This document shows, in pieces, positions 33,397 to 41,631 of a DNA stretch of 64,000 nucleotides; the stretch's first letter is position 1; each line of letters opens with the position of its first letter. The notes under the pieces were generated by a model that saw nothing but the letters and a program-made list of their open reading frames with translations, was not told the DNA's origin and made no database searches. Made by a program: the position numbers and the translations under genes. Origin of the DNA: Streptomyces hilarionis (lineage in GTDB: Bacteria > Actinomycetota > Actinomycetes > Streptomycetales > Streptomycetaceae); the NCBI RefSeq assembly GCF_024539675.1, contig NZ_JAHHIT010000044.1, forward strand, positions 1 to 64,000, given 5' to 3'.

Positions 33397-33700
33397 CTAG
33401 TTGAGACCGCCCGCACCCGGGTCGCGCAGCGGACGCAGGCCTCCGTCGAGCGGGAAGGCACGGAAGCCATAGCGGCCCAGCATGTTGCGGTTCGCGTGCT
33501 TGACCGGGGAGACGCGGGCGACGTTGTCGTCCAGGACGCCGTGCTCGCGCTCATCGGCGGGCAGTGTCCGCAACTCCTCGACAGCGGCGGCCAGATGGCG
33601 GGTCGTGCACAGCACGGCGGCATTCGGTACCAGACCGAGCGCGCCGAGCCGGCCCCGCTTGACCGTCCGGTACCCCTGCATACATGGGCCCATGACAAGC
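33397..33700 (-). pseudogene. Tn3-family transposase C-terminal fragment
   Basis: The minus-strand frame ends with the recognisable C-terminus of Tn3-type transposases: GRLGALGLVPNAAVLCTTRH, LAAAVEELRT, LDDNVARVSPVKHANRNMLG, RYGF and GGLRPLRDP. Functional relatives have LGALGLVLNAVVLWNTRY and DVARLSPLGH-HINMLGRYSF. Only about 100 residues remain, with no start and no terminal inverted repeat recognised. A transposition scar beside the PBP-like gene. Confidence 0.75.
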
Positions 33701-33834
33701 CCGCGTTCGGCGCACTCCAGCAGGTCTGGGATGATGGCCGGCAGCCGTCCGTACCGTCCGGGGTCCCGGGACGACGAGACACGGGCGGGTGCGGGCAGGG
33801 GCCCGGCGGGTGGGAGAGCGGAGCGGTGCGGCAC

Positions 33835-34833
33835 ATGCCGGAGTACCCGGAATATCTCGCGGCGGTCGTCTTCGCCGCGGGCGGAGTCGTCAACGCCCTG
33901 CTGGCGCCACACCGGTTCTCCACCGCCGTCCTGTTCTGCCTCGCGGCGACCTCTGCCGGGCTCGGCGTGGCCGCTCGCACGGCCGCAGCCCACCCGACCC
34001 TCGCCGCCGTTCTCGCCCTGGCCGCGCTGCTCCTGGCGCTCGTTGTGGGCCTGTTGCTGGTGGCCGACGGTGTCCTTCTGGTCCGGCGCTACGGACCGCA
34101 GGCGGCCCTGCTGGCGACCGGGGCCGCCGGCTGCGCGGTGCTGGTGGTACTCGGCCTCGACGCGGTCTTCTACGCGACCGGCGGCGAGGCGTTCGGTGCC
34201 CTGGTGGTGGCGGTGAACGCGGCCGCGGGATATCTCACCCTGCTCTTCCTGGTCTTCGCCGGCTATGTGTGCGTCCGGGGCCGCAGCACCCCTCTGCCGG
34301 AAACCACCCATGTCGTCGTCCTGGGCGCCGGGCTCAACGGCGACCGGCCCGGCCCGCTGCTGACCCGCCGGCTGGACCGCGCCCTCGCGCTCGACGCCGC
34401 CCGCGCACCGGACACGCCGGGTGTGGTGTTCGTCGTCTCGGGCGGCCAGGGCGACGACGAGGTCCGCTCCGAGGCGGAGGCGATGGCCGACTATCTGCGC
34501 GAACGCGGAGTGCCCGCCGACCGGATCGTGCGCGAGGACCGCTCCGTCAACACCGGGGAGAACCTCCGCTTCAGCGTGGCCCTCATGGACGGCGCCACTC
34601 CCGGCCGCCGTGCCACGGTGGTGACCAGCGGCTTCCACGTCTATCGCACGACCCTGCTGGCCCGCCGCGTCGGCGTGCCCGTGCACGTCGTGGGCGCGCC
34701 GACGTCTCCCACGTACTGGCTGGCCGCGACCCTGCGCGAATTCGCCGCCATTCTGTGGCTGGACCGGCTCCCCCTGATCGGGCTCAGCCTGCTGCTGGCA
34801 GTGCCGGTGGCGACGGCGGTCTTCGCGCGCTGA
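33835..34833 (+). CDS. YdcF/SanA (DUF218) family membrane protein
   Basis: A 332-aa protein: about five membrane helices in the first 150 residues (EYLAAVVFAAGGVVNALLAP onward) followed by a DUF218/YdcF domain (THVVVLGAGLNGDRPGPLLT, GVVFVVSGGQGDDEVRSEAE, IVREDRSVNTGENLRFS, TSGFHVYRTTLLARRVG) and a final C-terminal helix. The family (SanA, ElyC, YdcF) is linked to envelope integrity and peptidoglycan or lipid-carrier metabolism. I use the ATG at 33835 with GGAG eleven bases upstream; a GTG three codons earlier is possible. Confidence 0.85.
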   Translation: MPEYPEYLAAVVFAAGGVVNALLAPHRFSTAVLFCLAATSAGLGVAARTAAAHPTLAAVLALAALLLALVVGLLLVADGVLLVRRYGPQAALLATGAAGCAVLVVLGLDAVFYATGGEAFGALVVAVNAAAGYLTLLFLVFAGYVCVRGRSTPLPETTHVVVLGAGLNGDRPGPLLTRRLDRALALDAARAPDTPGVVFVVSGGQGDDEVRSEAEAMADYLRERGVPADRIVREDRSVNTGENLRFSVALMDGATPGRRATVVTSGFHVYRTTLLARRVGVPVHVVGAPTSPTYWLAATLREFAAILWLDRLPLIGLSLLLAVPVATAVFAR

Positions 34834-35126
34834 GGCGCCGGCCGATGGCCTCGTAAAAGGCTCTGCAAAGGCGCCGTACGAGGCACGGTGGCGGAGTGGA
34901 AAGGGCTCGCCGGGCCGCCCGTCCCGCGCGCGCGGTCCGCAGGGCGGAGGTGCGCGCGGTCGGGCAGCGCGCCAAGTGTGGCAGCGGCTACAGCGGCAGC
35001 CGGGGCAAGGGTCTGCCTGACCCCTTTGGGCCTGCCGCGGTGCGGGGCGCGCATCGGCTTTGCAGGATGGCGTCTGACGACCCCGACCATGTGTGACGCG
35101 TCGAGCGGTGTCCGCGCGCAGCCCCC

Positions 35127-35178
35127 GGCATTCCCTCGCGGAGCCGCAGGCATTCCCTCGCGGAGCCACCGGCACTCC
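35127..35178. repeat. 22-bp tandem repeat upstream of LysM-hydrolase gene
   Basis: The 19-bp word GGCATTCCCTCGCGGAGCC occurs twice with a 22-bp period, and a partial third copy (GGCACTCC) follows. It ends 14 bases before the ATG at 35192 and would lie in the mRNA leader. Confidence 0.75.
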
Positions 35179-35191
35179 TCGAAAGGACGAC

Positions 35192-37057
35192 ATGTCCATA
35201 CGCAACCGCGGCTCCGCTGCCGCAGCCGCCATGTTCCTGGCCGGTTTGACGATGCTCACCGCGGTTCCGGCCCACGGCGCATCCGGCCTGGCCCCCACGC
35301 GCCAGAAGCCGGCAGCGGGGGAGGGTGCCACCAGCCGGTCGAGCCGGCCGCAGCCCGGCCTGTCGCCGGGACGACCGGCCGGCGGGGGCGCGCTTGCCGG
35401 GGCGAAGGGCGGAACGCGCACCGTCGCCTCCGGCGACACGTTGTGGGACATGGCCCAGCAGGCCCTCGGCGACCCCATGCGGTGGGACAGCGTCTACGAC
35501 CTCAACCGGCAGACCATCGAGCGTGAGGCCCTGCGGCACGGATACCCGTCCAGCGACCGGGGCCACTGGATCTTCCCGGGCACCGTCCTCGCCCTGCCCC
35601 AGCCTGCTGCGGCGCGTGCCCTGCCGTCGTCGCGGTTCACGCCCGCTCCCTGCCCGACCACGTACGGAGAGCTGGAGGGCGCCAGTTGCGGCTACCTCGT
35701 CGTCCCGGAGAACCGGGCCCGCCCGTCGTCGCGCACGATTCGCCTGGCCGTTGCACGCGTGCGCTCCGCGTCCCCGAAGCCGCACGCCGACCCGATCGTG
35801 TTCTTCACCGGCGGCCCCGGCGCGGACGCGCTGGCAGACATCACGGGACTGACCGAGGCGGGGCTGAACCGCGACCGTGATCTGATCGTCCTGTCCCAGC
35901 GCGGGACGTACTCGTCCGAACGGCCGCTGACGTGTCCCGAGATCGACCAGTTCTACGGCGAGCGCGTCCACCTCCTCTACAACGCGCCCTCCACCGGGGA
36001 CCGTTACGCCCAGGCTGCGGCTCGCTGCCACGACCGGCTGGCGGCCCAGGGAATCGATCTGGCGGCCTACAACACCCGGGAGAACGCCGCCGACGCGGCG
36101 GATCTGCGCAGGGTCCTGGGAATCCGGGAGTGGAACGTCCTGTCGCATTCCTACGGCACGCAACTGGCGCTGACCTACATGCGCATGTTCCCCGAAGGCG
36201 TCCGCTCCGTGACGGTCGACGGCGTCGTACCGCCGTCCGTGGCGACGCCCGGATGGACGTGGAGCAGCATGAAGGAGGCGTTCGACAACATCGTGAGCGC
36301 CTGCGCGGCGCAGGCCTCCTGCCGGCAGCGCTACCCGGACATCGGCGCCACCTACCTGCGTATGGTGCGTCAGTTGGAGGCTCATCCGGTCACCATGCAC
36401 GTGACGGTGCCACAGGCCGGCCGGGTGAAGGTGGTCCTCGACGGCGGTGCGCTGCTGAACTGGATGGTGCGTGCCAGTCACGCTCCCGAGACCTTCGCCG
36501 TGGGGGTGGACGAGCTGGCCCACGGTGTCCCCGAGCGCATCGCCGAGCAGTGGGCGTCCGCCTGGCTGCCCGGCTCGCAGGGGAAGTTCGCTCACGGGTT
36601 GTCGCTCAGCGTCTGGTGCAGCGAGTGGGTTCCGTTCGAGACACCCCAGGAACAGCTCGCCAAGGGCCGGCAGGCCTTTCCCGACCTCCCGGGCTCGGTC
36701 CTGGCCCAGGCGCCCCAGCTGCCGTTCCTGCGCCAGGCATGCGGGGTCTGGAAGGTTCCGAAGGCGCCCGACTCCGTGCGCGAGGTCACCCGTAGCGACA
36801 TTCCCACGCTTGCCGTCTCCGGCAGTTTCGACGCGCAGACCGGGGCGCAGTGGGGGCGCTACGTGGCCCGGACGCTCTCACGCTCCACCGTCGTGACGCT
36901 GGCCGGCGTCGCCCACGGCGCGTACGACACGCCGTGCGGGGCGAAGGTGATCACCTCCTTCTTCGACGACCCCGAGCACCCCGACACCAGCTGCGTGAAC
37001 ACCGTGAAACCGCCGTCGTTGGCCATCGACGGCGAGGGAGCCGGTACCAGTGAGTGA
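35192..37057 (+). CDS. Secreted LysM-alpha/beta hydrolase fusion
   Basis: A 621-aa exported protein. A signal peptide (residues 1-30, AMFLAGLTMLTAVPAHGA) is followed by a low-complexity linker, a LysM-like domain (about 74-133: RTVASGDTLWDMAQQALGDP ... HWIFPGTVLALP) and an S33/tripeptidyl-aminopeptidase-type alpha/beta hydrolase. The oxyanion region is IVFFTGGPG, the nucleophile Ser320 lies in SHSYG, and Asp547 (GSFDAQTG) and His575 (GVAHGAYD) complete the triad; a TAP-like C-terminal cap is present. AAAGGA precedes the ATG. LysM should hold the enzyme on peptidoglycan or chitin. The downstream serine hydrolase gene overlaps by eight bases, so the two exported enzymes are made together. Confidence 0.87.
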   Translation: MSIRNRGSAAAAAMFLAGLTMLTAVPAHGASGLAPTRQKPAAGEGATSRSSRPQPGLSPGRPAGGGALAGAKGGTRTVASGDTLWDMAQQALGDPMRWDSVYDLNRQTIEREALRHGYPSSDRGHWIFPGTVLALPQPAAARALPSSRFTPAPCPTTYGELEGASCGYLVVPENRARPSSRTIRLAVARVRSASPKPHADPIVFFTGGPGADALADITGLTEAGLNRDRDLIVLSQRGTYSSERPLTCPEIDQFYGERVHLLYNAPSTGDRYAQAAARCHDRLAAQGIDLAAYNTRENAADAADLRRVLGIREWNVLSHSYGTQLALTYMRMFPEGVRSVTVDGVVPPSVATPGWTWSSMKEAFDNIVSACAAQASCRQRYPDIGATYLRMVRQLEAHPVTMHVTVPQAGRVKVVLDGGALLNWMVRASHAPETFAVGVDELAHGVPERIAEQWASAWLPGSQGKFAHGLSLSVWCSEWVPFETPQEQLAKGRQAFPDLPGSVLAQAPQLPFLRQACGVWKVPKAPDSVREVTRSDIPTLAVSGSFDAQTGAQWGRYVARTLSRSTVVTLAGVAHGAYDTPCGAKVITSFFDDPEHPDTSCVNTVKPPSLAIDGEGAGTSE

Positions 37058-38684
37058 GGATCTGCTCCCGGCCGGCTCCGACACTCCGCGCTCCGCCGTG
37101 TCGCCCGGACGTCCAGGGGCCCCACGGTGGTCCCGCCGCGGCTTTCTCAGCACCGCGGCCGTCGGCTGCGCGACCGCCTCGCTGGCCACCGCGCCGCCGG
37201 CGGCCGGATCCCCGCGGTCCGCGCCCCAGGGAGGCGGCACGGGCGGCACCGGGAACCCCCTGTTCAGCGCCCTCGACGCCAAGATCGAGGAGGCCATGCG
37301 GACGTACGCGATTCCCGGCGCGGCGGTGGGCGTCCTTCTGAACGGCCAGGAGTACGTGAAGGGTTACGGCGTCACCAACGTCGACCACCCGGTTCCGGTC
37401 GACGGCGACACCGTCTTCCGGGTCGGCTCGACCACCAAGACCTTCACCGGCACGACGCTGATGCGGCTGGCCGAGCGCGGCAAAGTCGAACTGGACGCCC
37501 CGGTACGCCGCTACCTCCCTGACTTCGCGGTGGCCGATCCGTTCGCGTCGTCGCAGGTCACCGTGCGCCAGCTCCTCAACCACAGTGCCGGATGGCTGGG
37601 CGACGACTACCAGGACTTCGGTCCCGGCGACGACGCACTGGCCCGCTTCGTGGCGTCCATGGCGCGCCTTCCTCAACTGACCGAGCCCGGCAAGGTGTTC
37701 GCCTACAACAACGCGGCCCTGTGCGTGGCCGGCCGGATCATCGAGGTGGTGGCCGGCAAGAGCTATGAGGCAGCCGTGCGGGAACTGCTCATCGATCCCC
37801 TCGGCCTGGACCACACCCGCTTCTCCAGCGACGAGATCGTGGGCTTCAACGTCGCCGCGTCGCACGACGTCGTCGACGGCAAGGCCGTGCTCAAACCGGC
37901 CTTCTGGCCCCAGCCGCGCAGCCTCGCACCGACCGGCGGCCTGATCTCCAGTGTGCGCGACCAGCTGAGCTGGGCCCGCTTCCACCTCGGGGACGGTACG
38001 GCCCCCGACGGAACACGCGTGCTGAGCCGGAAATCGCTGGAGGAGATGCGCTCCACTCCCGGGCCCGGCGGCACGCTGGTCGTGGAGCTCGACGGCATGG
38101 GAGTCACCTGGATGCTGCGTCCGACCGCCCAAGGACGCCGCGTCGTGCAGCACGGCGGGACCTGGCCGGGCCAGATCTCCGGCTTCATGATGGTTCCCAG
38201 CCGCGGCTTCGCACTGACGCTGCTGACCAACTCGGAAGGCGGCACGCGGCTCAGGGACGAGCTGTTCACCGACGACTGGGCCCTCAACCGGTACGCGGGT
38301 GTGACCAACCTGCCGGCCACGGCCATGGCCTTGCGCGGCCAGGAACTCGCGCCCTACGAGGGCCGGTACATGGCCCAGCGGATCAACGACGAGGGCGCCA
38401 TGGAGGATGTCGTCACCGAGATGACCCGTCAGGACGGACGGCTGCACGGCAGCCAGAAGGCCCATGGCCCGGCCGGGCAGGACGAAGCAGCCTCCGAAGA
38501 GGAGGACTCGGTCGAGGACCCGACCACCGAGCTGGGAGCCGCCTTCTACAAGCGGGACTTCGCACTCGACCTCGACGCCGAGGGCCGGCCGATCGGCACG
38601 CGCTCCGACTTCGTGCGCGGACCCGACGGGAAGGTGCTCTGGTGGCGCAACCACGGACGGCTGTACCGCCACCAGACACCGTGA
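37050..38684 (+). CDS. Tat-exported beta-lactamase-fold serine hydrolase
   Basis: A 544-aa S12/class-C beta-lactamase-fold enzyme (D-aminopeptidase/DD-carboxypeptidase/esterase group). A Tat signal is clear (SRRGFLSTAAVGCATASLA). The catalytic motifs are complete: S127-T-T-K130, Y219-N-N221 and H368-G-G370. After the catalytic domain (to about 400) comes an extra C-terminal beta domain with an acidic insert (EDSVEDPTTE). The GTG start at 37050 lies inside the end of the upstream LysM-hydrolase gene (8-nt overlap) with GGGAG about ten bases upstream. Pairing with a wall-anchored peptidase suggests joint action on peptides or wall fragments outside the cell. Confidence 0.87.
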   Translation: MSEDLLPAGSDTPRSAVSPGRPGAPRWSRRGFLSTAAVGCATASLATAPPAAGSPRSAPQGGGTGGTGNPLFSALDAKIEEAMRTYAIPGAAVGVLLNGQEYVKGYGVTNVDHPVPVDGDTVFRVGSTTKTFTGTTLMRLAERGKVELDAPVRRYLPDFAVADPFASSQVTVRQLLNHSAGWLGDDYQDFGPGDDALARFVASMARLPQLTEPGKVFAYNNAALCVAGRIIEVVAGKSYEAAVRELLIDPLGLDHTRFSSDEIVGFNVAASHDVVDGKAVLKPAFWPQPRSLAPTGGLISSVRDQLSWARFHLGDGTAPDGTRVLSRKSLEEMRSTPGPGGTLVVELDGMGVTWMLRPTAQGRRVVQHGGTWPGQISGFMMVPSRGFALTLLTNSEGGTRLRDELFTDDWALNRYAGVTNLPATAMALRGQELAPYEGRYMAQRINDEGAMEDVVTEMTRQDGRLHGSQKAHGPAGQDEAASEEEDSVEDPTTELGAAFYKRDFALDLDAEGRPIGTRSDFVRGPDGKVLWWRNHGRLYRHQTP

Positions 38685-38708
38685 CCGGGCGCGGGGCAGC
38701 AGAGCGGT

Positions 38709-38736
38709 GCGCCCAGGGCAGGCATGCCCTGGGCGC
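38709..38736. terminator. Strong 12-bp-stem bidirectional terminator
   Basis: GCGCCCAGGGCA-GGCA-TGCCCTGGGCGC is a perfect 12-bp stem with a 4-base loop, 24 bases after the serine hydrolase stop. It is also downstream of the minus-strand small membrane gene at 38861 and can serve both. Confidence 0.85.
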
Positions 38737-38860
38737 TGGGGGCGTCATCGCCGAAGCCCGCCACGTGGAAGAAACCAGAAGAAACCAGTCGAAGCGAAAC
38801 GCGACGATTGCGGCCGCTGCGGCGGGACTGCCCCGGCGGCACGCCGGACTCTCGGACCGG

Positions 38861-39040
38861 TCACAGGCCGCCGATCCTCGCCACGAAGAACGCGGCGACG
38901 ATCAGCGAGCCGATCACGATCAGAGCGAGCCAGAAATAGGGGTGCTCCCAGATCCCGCCGTCCGGCCGCTCGTGATGCGATTCCGCGATCGAGCCCTCGG
39001 CGGGCGGGGTCTCTCCAGGGGGTACGAGTGGATGTGCCAT
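38861..39040 (-). CDS. Small DUF6480-like membrane protein, 59 aa
   Basis: A 59-aa protein too short for most gene finders: MAHPLVPPGETPPAEGSIAE, a His/Glu/Arg-rich hinge, WEHPYFW and then one membrane helix (LALIVIGSLIVAAFFVARI). The V-P-P-G-E-T-P-P-A-E-x-S block followed by a single C-terminal helix is the hallmark of DUF6480-type Streptomyces micro-proteins. GGTGGAG precedes the ATG. Role unknown. Confidence 0.75.
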   Translation of the reverse strand: MAHPLVPPGETPPAEGSIAESHHERPDGGIWEHPYFWLALIVIGSLIVAAFFVARIGGL

Positions 39041-39266
39041 CTCTCCACCGTCCGCCCGAACCGGGGGGAGCGCATCTTCACGCGGCTGCGCCCTGTCCTA
39101 GGGGCCCGGCCGGAACTGTCGGGGAAGCGCAGCACCGCCTCCGGCCCGCAGAGCGTCGGGCCGCGTCGTGCGCAGGCCCGACGGCCCCATCGCCCACGGC
39201 TCCGGAGGCGCGCTGGGCCCCGTGCGCGCCTTGCGTGCCGTGCGGGGGTCGGGTGGCTGACCGGCG

Positions 39267-39941
39267 TCAGCGACTGAAGACGAGTTCAGCCTGGTCGCGC
39301 CGGGTGGTGTGCAGGTCCCAGTAGACCGGGGCGATCTCATCGGGCTGGGCGGTCGGGAATCCGGGTACCGCCGGCGTGCCGATCGACACGTTGATGGCGA
39401 CGTGCGCCGCCTGGACGCCGGTCCCGTCCAGTTCCTTGCGCAGGTTGATGACCCAGTTGCGCAGGGCCGCAGCGGCGGCGTTGACGTTGGCGATCTGCGG
39501 CACGGGGTCGACGGAGCCGGCGCCGGTGGTGAACAGCAGGGTGCCCGCGTCGGCCTCTCGCATGGCGGGCAGCACCGCGCGGGTGGCGGCGATGGCTCCG
39601 TAGAGCTGGAACTCCATCTCGTGCTGCACGTCGGCCGGCTCAGTGGCGCCCGGGGTGGTCATGACGGTCTGGAGGCCGCCGACGGGGGAGTACTCCAGGA
39701 CGTCGATGCCGCCGAAGTGCGCGGCTGCGTCCTTGAGCGCCTGGGTGAGGGCGGAGCGGTCGAGGACGTCGGCGGGGAACGCGGCGGCGCTGACGCCCTC
39801 AGCGGCCAGCTGCGCGGCCAGGCCTTCGAGCTTGGCCCGGTCGCGGGCGATCAGTGCGACGTCGTAGCCCTGACTGCCGAAGGTGCGGGCGATGGCGAGA
39901 CCGAGCTGAGGACCGGCGCCGACGATGGCAATGGTGGACAT
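39267..39941 (-). CDS. SDR-fold protein without catalytic Tyr/Lys
   Basis: A 224-aa short-chain dehydrogenase-like protein. The nucleotide-binding motif is intact (IAIVGAGPQLGLAIARTFGS) and the fold can be followed to FTTGAGSV. However, the Y-x-x-x-K region reads ANVNAAAAALRNWVI, so both the Tyr and the Lys needed for hydride transfer are absent. It may bind NAD(P) without being a normal oxidoreductase, for example as a sensor, or use another mechanism. AAAGG precedes the ATG. It is divergent from a TetR gene with two dyads between, so it is probably that repressor's target. Confidence 0.82.
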   Translation of the reverse strand: MSTIAIVGAGPQLGLAIARTFGSQGYDVALIARDRAKLEGLAAQLAAEGVSAAAFPADVLDRSALTQALKDAAAHFGGIDVLEYSPVGGLQTVMTTPGATEPADVQHEMEFQLYGAIAATRAVLPAMREADAGTLLFTTGAGSVDPVPQIANVNAAAAALRNWVINLRKELDGTGVQAAHVAINVSIGTPAVPGFPTAQPDEIAPVYWDLHTTRRDQAELVFSR

Positions 39942-39968
39942 GGGGAGGCCTTTCGCTGAGGCGTAAAT

Positions 39969-39982
39969 GGATAGAGCTATCC
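39969..39982. promoter_or_regulatory. TetR operator candidate 1
   Basis: GGATAG-AG-CTATCC is a perfect 6-bp dyad in the 131-bp gap between the SDR and TetR genes, 28 bases upstream of the SDR start. A half site (CTATCCGTTT) recurs about 25 bases further on. Confidence 0.6.
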
Positions 39983-40034
39983 GTTTTCTTTCCGGAAAGC
40001 CCTATCCGTTTCTCTGCCGTCACCGTAACACGAG

Positions 40035-40056
40035 AACCGGATAAGGCCTTCCGGTT
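40035..40056. promoter_or_regulatory. TetR operator candidate 2
   Basis: AACCGG-N10-CCGGTT, with AAGGCCTT inside, lies 17 bases upstream of the tetR-like ATG. It shares the CCGGATA word with the other site region, so one protein may bind both. Confidence 0.5.
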
Positions 40057-40072
40057 TGCTAGTCTGATCGTC

Positions 40073-40786
40073 ATGAGCCCTGCGGACCCGCACCCCGAAG
40101 CCAACGTAAACGCGACCGTTTCCGCAGGTCAGTCCAAGCGCAGCGACGCAGAGCGCAACCGAGGGCGGATCATCGCCGCCGCGCGCACGGTCTTCGGGCG
40201 CGACGGACTGAACGCCTCGATGGCGTCGGTCGCACGGGAGACCGGAGTCGGGATCGCCACCCTTTTCCGCCACTTCCCCCGCAAGGAGGACCTGCTCGCC
40301 GCCGTCTTCGCCGACCGCATGAAGGCGTACGCACAGGCCACCGACGCCGCCTTGGCCGACCCTGACCCGTGGCACGGCTTCACCCGCTACATCGAGACGG
40401 TCTGCGCGATGCAGGCCGCCGACCGCGGCTTCGCCGACATCCTCACCATGAACTTCCCCGGCGTCCCGGAACTGGAGAAGCACCATGCCCAGGCGTACGA
40501 GGGCTTCCTGGAGCTGATCGGCCGCGCCCAGGACAGCGGGCACCTGCGCCAGGACTTCACCAGCCGCGATCTCGTGCTGCTCCTGATGGCCAACGCCGGA
40601 GTCCTCAGCGCCACGGCCGATGCCGCCCCGGACGCCTGGCGCCGCCTGGTCGCCTGGATGATCCAGTCCTTCCAGGCCCCGGCCCGCGGACCGCTCCCGG
40701 ACCCACCAACGGACGCCGCGCTGTACGAAGCGATGCACCGCGCCGGCCAGAGCGCCGCGGCCCCGGAGACCGGAAAGCGACGCTGA
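40073..40786 (+). CDS. TetR family transcriptional regulator
   Basis: A 237-aa TetR protein with an unusually long N-terminal lead (about 25 residues) before the HTH: RIIAAARTVFGRDGLNASMA then SVARETGVGIATLFRHFPRK. The ligand domain matches the SbtR-like C-terminal type (DRGFADILTMNFPGVPEL, LLLMANAGVLSAT). It is divergent from the SDR-fold gene and probably represses it and itself. Confidence 0.92.
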   Translation: MSPADPHPEANVNATVSAGQSKRSDAERNRGRIIAAARTVFGRDGLNASMASVARETGVGIATLFRHFPRKEDLLAAVFADRMKAYAQATDAALADPDPWHGFTRYIETVCAMQAADRGFADILTMNFPGVPELEKHHAQAYEGFLELIGRAQDSGHLRQDFTSRDLVLLLMANAGVLSATADAAPDAWRRLVAWMIQSFQAPARGPLPDPPTDAALYEAMHRAGQSAAAPETGKRR

Positions 40787-41014
40787 ACTGTTCGTGCAGC
40801 GCTCGGATCGGATCCGGGGCGGTCAGAGCGTTGCTTGCCTGCTCGTGGCGGCCCCGTCACGCCGATCACCTGCCCGCGGTCAGGGGAGGTCGACGGGTCC
40901 GTGCCGCCACCGTGTCACGTTCTACCGGCAGGCCGCTCTTGAACTCGGCTCCCGCGACCAGCATCGCGAAGCAACGGCGCTGTCCCGGCCTGGCTTCGGC
41001 CCGGGGGAGGACGG

Positions 41015-41491
41015 CTACCTGAGCGCCGAGGAGCTGTCGAGCGCGCCAACGGCCGCCCGGATGTGGCCCGGTCCGAGCTGGGGCCCCTCTCCGGAGCACC
41101 ACCAGGAGAGTTGCCCTTCCACTTCGCGTGCGTGCATGCCCAGGTTGTGTTCGACGCACAGCGGCCACGCCTGCCACAGACACTCCGCGACGGTGTCCTG
41201 CGCGGCGTCGGCGACGATCGCCAAGGCATGGGCAGGGTCGTCGGCGACCTTCGGGTACAGGTGACTGCCGTGCCACTCGCCGCTGGCCAACGCGACGTAG
41301 ACGTACTCCGGCTCGCCCGTCTCGTAGGAGGGTTGGGCCACCAGTTGCAGCGGGCCCTGGTCGGGAAGAGTCGCTGCCAGGTCCCGGTTCAGGAGGGCAA
41401 GAGCGTCGTCCCACCAGGGGTACTCGCCCGTCGAGACGCGACGGAGCCCGGGATCGTCGAAGGGTTCGTACACGCGTCCATCCTCCGCCAT
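41015..41491 (-). CDS. Hypothetical protein, 158 aa
   Basis: A soluble 158-aa protein I cannot assign. It begins MAEDGRVYEPFDDPGLRRVS and contains YVYVALASGEWHGSHLYPKV and LSWWCSGEGPQLGPGHIRAA. Trp- and Asp-rich patches and an even alpha/beta pattern suggest a folded cytoplasmic protein. It has no catalytic motif and no membrane segment. It is divergent from the FAD monooxygenase. Codon usage is Streptomyces-like, supporting a real gene. Confidence 0.65.
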   Translation of the reverse strand: MAEDGRVYEPFDDPGLRRVSTGEYPWWDDALALLNRDLAATLPDQGPLQLVAQPSYETGEPEYVYVALASGEWHGSHLYPKVADDPAHALAIVADAAQDTVAECLWQAWPLCVEHNLGMHAREVEGQLSWWCSGEGPQLGPGHIRAAVGALDSSSALR

Positions 41492-41631
41492 GACGGTCGG
41501 CCTCTGCTCCCGACCCGCGCGCGGCCAGCGGTGGCCGGGGCCCGGGCCGCCTGCGACGATCGAACTGCGACGATCGAATCGCCGAATGTTCTCGGGGCAG
41601 ATACGGAGGCACGCCCGGGGAGGTTCCATTG

